In this document: positions 1-6,861 of the stretch, one piece after another
Numbering within the stretch: the first letter of the stretch is position 1
How the letters are laid out: every line of letters begins with the position of its first letter
From: FEN-680 sp036781505
GTDB taxonomy: Bacteria > Actinomycetota > Geothermincolia > Fen-727 > Anoxymicrobiaceae
NCBI GenBank assembly: GCA_036781505.1
Contig: DAIQAV010000134.1
Location: forward strand, 1-6,861
Reading direction: 5' to 3'
Length of the DNA stretch: 6,861 nucleotides
Translations under genes and position numbers: made by a program
Notes under the pieces: model-generated
The model's database searches: none
What the model was told of the DNA's origin: nothing
The model's input: the letters and a program-made list of their open reading frames with translations, nothing else

Positions 1-411
<411 letters not shown>

Positions 412-413
<2 letters not shown>

Positions 414-417
414 GAGG
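412..417 (+). promoter_or_regulatory. Ribosome binding site of rpoC
   Basis: AGGAGG overlaps the rpoB stop codon and sits 8 nt before the TTG at 426. The strong match and good spacing decide in favour of this non-ATG start. The ATG at 418-420 is out of frame with rpoC. Confidence 0.85.
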
Positions 418-425
418 ATGCAGAG

Positions 426-4980
<4,555 letters not shown>

Positions 4981-4994
<14 letters not shown>

Positions 4995-5009
4995 TAGGGA
5001 TGTTACATT
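4981..5009 (+). promoter_or_regulatory. Predicted sigma70-type promoter for the rpsL-rpsG-fusA operon
   Basis: A perfect -35 hexamer TTGACA (4981-4986) is followed by a 17-bp spacer and TACATT (5004-5009). The -10 matches four of six consensus positions, including the key first T, second A and last T. TG at 5001-5002 gives an extended -10 (TGN before the hexamer). The -35 lies within the last sense codons of rpoC (Val-Asp-Thr) and the tandem stop codons fall in the spacer. Transcription would start near 5015-5018, about 90 nt before rpsL. No other convincing promoter is visible between rpoC and rpsL. Assignment to the str operon is inferred from position and orientation. Confidence 0.6.
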
Positions 5010-5049
5010 CACACTCCGGCGCGAACCGCGCCGTTTTTGGTGTGTGAAT
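5007..5049. repeat. Inverted repeat flanking the first terminator hairpin
   Basis: ATTCACAC at 5007-5014 and GTGTGAAT at 5042-5049 are perfect 8-bp inverted copies separated by 27 bp that contain the hairpin and T-run. The left arm overlaps the end of the predicted -10 and the start-site region. In read-through RNA from rpoC the arms could pair and extend the hairpin. As DNA they could be a protein site. No role is shown. Confidence 0.5.
5017..5038 (+). terminator. Rho-independent terminator, probable end of rpoBC
   Basis: CGGCGCG (5017-5023) and CGCGCCG (5027-5033) form a perfect 7-bp GC stem closed by the loop AAC, followed directly by TTTTT (5034-5038). It lies 22 bp after the rpoC stop. 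Because the predicted str promoter would start transcription at almost the same place, the hairpin would also be the first structure in the rpsL leader RNA. Confidence 0.75.
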
Positions 5050-5053
5050 AAAC

Positions 5054-5081
5054 CCCCGGCCCATGAGCGGGGTGTCTTTTT
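5054..5081 (+). terminator. Second, weaker terminator-like hairpin before rpsL
   Basis: CCCCG (5054-5058) pairs with CGGGG (5068-5072) across a 9-nt loop, followed by TGTCTTTTT ending at 5081. The stem is only 5 bp and the T-run begins 4 nt after it, so it is weaker than the upstream hairpin. It could be a back-up terminator for rpoBC or an attenuator in the str leader. It ends 25 bp before the rpsL start. Confidence 0.5.
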
Positions 5082-5094
5082 CGATAGGACGACT

Positions 5095-5099
5095 GGAGG
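5095..5099 (+). promoter_or_regulatory. Ribosome binding site of rpsL
   Basis: GGAGG lies 7 nt before the TTG at 5107. It supports the TTG start, which is also fixed by the conserved S12 N-terminus immediately after it. Confidence 0.85.
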
Positions 5100-5106
5100 C
5101 TATTAG

Positions 5107-5478
5107 TTGCCGACGATCAATCAGCTGGTGAGGAACGGCAGGAACAGGAAGGTCAAGAAGACCTCTGCTCCGGCGCTGCAGGGCTCGCCCCAGAAGCGCG
5201 GAGTCTGCACCCAGGTCAAGACGACCACGCCCAAGAAGCCGAACTCCGCCCTGCGCAAGATCTGCAGGGTCAGGCTGACCAACGGCATCGAGGTGACGGC
5301 CTACATACCCGGTATCGGGCACAACCTGCAGGAGCACTCGATAGTCCTGGTGCGCGGCGGGCGGGTCAAGGACCTGCCGGGCGTGCGCTACAAGGTGGTC
5401 CGCAGCGCGCTCGACGCAGCCGGCGTCGAGGACCGCGCCCAGAGCCGTTCCAAGTACGGCGCCAAGAAGAACGCGTAA
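5107..5478 (+). CDS. rpsL: 30S ribosomal protein S12
   Basis: This encodes S12 (123 residues, family norm about 124), the small-subunit protein at the decoding centre that helps control tRNA selection accuracy. The TTG start is fixed by the universal N-terminus PTINQLVR and by GGAGG 7 nt upstream. Key blocks are GSPQKRGVCT (26-35), TTTPKKPNSALRK (39-51), GIGHNLQEHS (69-78) and VRGGRVKDLPGVRY (82-95). Lys43 and Lys88, the classic streptomycin-resistance positions, are both wild type, and Asp89 is the residue that is methylthiolated in some bacteria. Gln36 and Lys38 replace the more usual Arg and Tyr before TTTPKK, a modest variation next to the decoding loop. The gene follows the two terminator-like hairpins and is 12 bp upstream of rpsG, so it is probably the first gene of the str operon. 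Identification is secure. Confidence 0.98.
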   Translation: MPTINQLVRNGRNRKVKKTSAPALQGSPQKRGVCTQVKTTTPKKPNSALRKICRVRLTNGIEVTAYIPGIGHNLQEHSIVLVRGGRVKDLPGVRYKVVRSALDAAGVEDRAQSRSKYGAKKNA

Positions 5479-5481
5479 GGC

Positions 5482-5486
5482 GGAGG
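5482..5486 (+). promoter_or_regulatory. Ribosome binding site of rpsG
   Basis: GGAGG is 4 nt before ATG 5491, within a 12-bp spacer after the rpsL TAA. The short spacer suggests coupled translation and leaves no room for a structured S7 operator of the E. coli type. Confidence 0.75.
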
Positions 5487-5490
5487 ATAG

Positions 5491-5961
5491 ATGCCTCGGA
5501 GAGGGCCGGCCACAAAGCGAAGCACGATCCAGGACCCTGTGTACAACAGCGTGCTGGTCGCTCAGTTCATAAACAGGATCATGCAGGACGGCAAGAAGAG
5601 CACGGCCGAGAAGATAGTGTACGGCGCGTTGAACTCGATCGGCCAGAGAGAAGGAGTCGACCCCGTCCAGGTGCTCCAAAAAGCCATCGAGAACGTCAGG
5701 CCGCTGCTGGAGGTAAAGTCCCGCCGGGTCGGTGGCGCGACGTACCAGGTGCCGGTCGAGGTGAAGACCAGGCGCGGTCGCACGCTGGCGGTCCGCTGGA
5801 TAGTAACTTTCTCCCGCCAGCGCAGGGAGAAGACTATGGCTGAGAGGCTGGCGGGTGAGGTTTTGGACGCTGCCAACCGGACAGGTCACTCAGTGAAGAA
5901 GAAGGAGGATATACACCGGATGGCAGAGGCGAATAAGGCGTTCGCTCATTATCGGTGGTAA
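5491..5961 (+). CDS. rpsG: 30S ribosomal protein S7
   Basis: This encodes S7 (156 residues, exactly the usual bacterial length). S7 is a primary 16S rRNA binding protein that starts assembly of the 30S head and lies near the E site and mRNA exit. Conserved features seen are MPRRGPA at the start, DPVYNSVLVAQFINRIMQDG (15-34), GKKSTAEKIVYGAL, the block VGGATYQVPVEV, the RRGRTLAVRWIV segment, SRQRREKTMAERLAGEVLDA, and the C-terminal MAEANKAFAHYRW. ATG 5491 has GGAGG 4 nt upstream. The gene sits 12 bp after rpsL and 50 bp before the chosen fusA start, and is expected to be co-transcribed with both. In E. coli S7 represses the str operon by binding the S12-S7 spacer; that site cannot exist here in the same form. 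No abnormality is seen in the protein. Confidence 0.98.
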   Translation: MPRRGPATKRSTIQDPVYNSVLVAQFINRIMQDGKKSTAEKIVYGALNSIGQREGVDPVQVLQKAIENVRPLLEVKSRRVGGATYQVPVEVKTRRGRTLAVRWIVTFSRQRREKTMAERLAGEVLDAANRTGHSVKKKEDIHRMAEANKAFAHYRW

Positions 5962-6003
5962 CTGATATGAATGGCGCAGTTGCAAGGAGAAGGAGCGCGA
6001 CGG

Positions 6004-6007
6004 GGAG
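6004..6007 (+). promoter_or_regulatory. Likely ribosome binding site of fusA
   Basis: GGAG (within GGGGAG, 6002-6007) precedes ATG 6012 by 4 nt. A longer purine run, AAGGAGAAGGAG (5984-5995), lies further up at 16 nt, too far for ordinary initiation at 6012. The alternative in-frame ATG at 5967 has only a weak GGTGG (5954-5958) before it. This favours 6012 without settling it. Confidence 0.5.
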
Positions 6008-6011
6008 CAAG

Positions 6012-6861
6012 ATGGACGAGAACCAAGAGCTCGAGTTCCCCCTCGAGAATATACGCAACATCGGCATAATGGCCCACATAGACGCCGGCAAGACGACGGC
6101 GACCGAGCGCATCCTCTATTACACGGGCAAGACCTACAAGATGGGGGAGGTCCACGACGGCGCCGCGGTAATGGACTGGATGATCCAGGAGCAGGAGCGC
6201 GGCATCACCATAACCTCGGCGGCGACATCATGCGAATGGGAAGACAAGCGAATTAACATTATAGATACGCCGGGACACGTGGACTTTACCATCGAGGTGG
6301 AGAGATCGCTCCGCGTGCTTGATGGGGCGGTCGCGATATTCGACGCCGTTGAGGGCGTGGAGCCACAGACCGAGACGGTCTGGAGGCAGGCGGACCGCTA
6401 CCATGTCCCGAGGATATGCTTCGTAAACAAGATGGACAGGGTAGGAGCGAGCTTCGAGACTTCGGTGGAGAGCATAAAGACGCGGCTCGACGCCAAGGCG
6501 GTCCCGGTGCAGATCCCGGTAGGCATAGAAGAGACGTTCACCGGTGTCATCGACCTGGTCCGGATGAAGTCGATCGTCTGGTACGACGAGATGGGCGAGG
6601 ACTGGAGCTACGAGGAGATACCCGGCGACATGCTGGAGAAGGCCGTGGCCGCGCGGCACGCGATGGTCGAGAAGGTGGCCGACTTCGACGGTGAAGTCCT
6701 CGAAGCATACATAGAGAACCGGCCGGTTGCCGCCGACGCGGTCAAGCGCGCGATAAGGCGTGGGACGCTGACGGCGAAGATCGTCCCCGTCCTGTGCGGC
6801 TACGCGCTCAAGAACAGGGGCATCCAGCCCTTGCTCGCGGCCGTATCCGAATACCTGCCGT
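6012..6861 (+). CDS. fusA: Translation elongation factor G, N-terminal part (3' truncated by window)
   Basis: This is the first 283 codons of EF-G, the GTPase that drives tRNA-mRNA translocation and, with RRF, ribosome recycling. The frame stays open to the window edge. G-domain motifs are: G1 AHIDAGKT (21-28), G2 RGIT (63-66, switch I Thr66), G3 DTPGH (85-89, catalytic His89), G4 NKMD (139-142). The EF-G-specific G' region follows (VDLVRMK-type segment, VIDLVRMKSIVW, then helices), and G5 is at about 263-266. G5 reads CGYALKN where the family normally has CGSA, so Ser is replaced by Tyr264. I chose ATG 6012 because MDENQELEFPLENIRNIGIM is close to the usual EF-G N-terminus. The in-frame ATG at 5967 would add 15 residues, several basic. 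It lies 50 bp after rpsG and is probably the third gene of the str operon. Identification is secure; the start is less so. Confidence 0.95.
   Translation, partial: MDENQELEFPLENIRNIGIMAHIDAGKTTATERILYYTGKTYKMGEVHDGAAVMDWMIQEQERGITITSAATSCEWEDKRINIIDTPGHVDFTIEVERSLRVLDGAVAIFDAVEGVEPQTETVWRQADRYHVPRICFVNKMDRVGASFETSVESIKTRLDAKAVPVQIPVGIEETFTGVIDLVRMKSIVWYDEMGEDWSYEEIPGDMLEKAVAARHAMVEKVADFDGEVLEAYIENRPVAADAVKRAIRRGTLTAKIVPVLCGYALKNRGIQPLLAAVSEYLP

Noticed and set aside
5000..5047. 15-codon mini-ORF (ATG at 5000, TGA at 5045) spanning the terminator hairpin, possible leader peptide
   Set aside because: It has no properly spaced ribosome binding site, no run of regulatory codons, and its start lies upstream of the predicted str transcription start.
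6228..6659. 143-codon frame on the - strand within fusA
   Set aside because: It is antisense to the EF-G G domain, whose motifs G1 to G4 are all intact on the + strand.

Overview
The window is a GC-rich, densely packed stretch of core information-processing genes, all on the + strand: the 3' end of rpoB, a complete rpoC, a 112-bp intergenic control region, complete rpsL and rpsG, and the 5' part of fusA. It is the junction between the RNA polymerase rpoBC operon and the 'str' operon (S12, S7, EF-G). I see no RNA genes, mobile elements, CRISPR arrays or phage genes, and no gene-free stretch longer than 112 bp.

The beta' protein points to Actinobacteriota. Its N-terminus (MLDVN, then GLATADQIRNWS and GEVKKPETINYRTLKPEK), the lack of the large enterobacterial trigger-loop insertion, and a coiled-coil insertion at the position where actinobacterial beta' carries one all fit. 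The lineage is probably not a classical Streptomyces/Mycobacterium type. ATA isoleucine and AGG arginine codons are common despite high GC (12 of 24 Ile codons in the visible fusA are ATA by my count), and beta' is about 200 residues longer than the usual actinobacterial 1,300 or so. A deep-branching, perhaps uncultured, actinobacterial class is my inference, not a demonstrated placement.

Layout: rpoB (1-413) and rpoC (426-4994) are separated by 12 bp holding a strong ribosome binding site. A well-formed sigma70-type promoter (TTGACA, 17 bp, TACATT with an extended TG) starts inside the last codons of rpoC and ends just after its tandem stop codons. It is followed at once by two hairpin plus T-run structures, then by rpsL (5107-5478), rpsG (5491-5961) and fusA (from 6012, running off the end). 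rpoBC therefore appears to end here while the str operon starts from its own promoter with a structured leader.

Together the genes encode the two largest polymerase subunits and central parts of the small-subunit decoding and translocation machinery, a normal growth-linked cluster. This is not a new defence or biosynthetic system. The most unusual part is the enlarged, internally repetitive, Lys/Glu-rich insertion in beta' (roughly residues 141-457). Secondary points are the promoter/terminator overlap at the rpoC-rpsL junction and a Ser-to-Tyr change in the G5 motif of EF-G.
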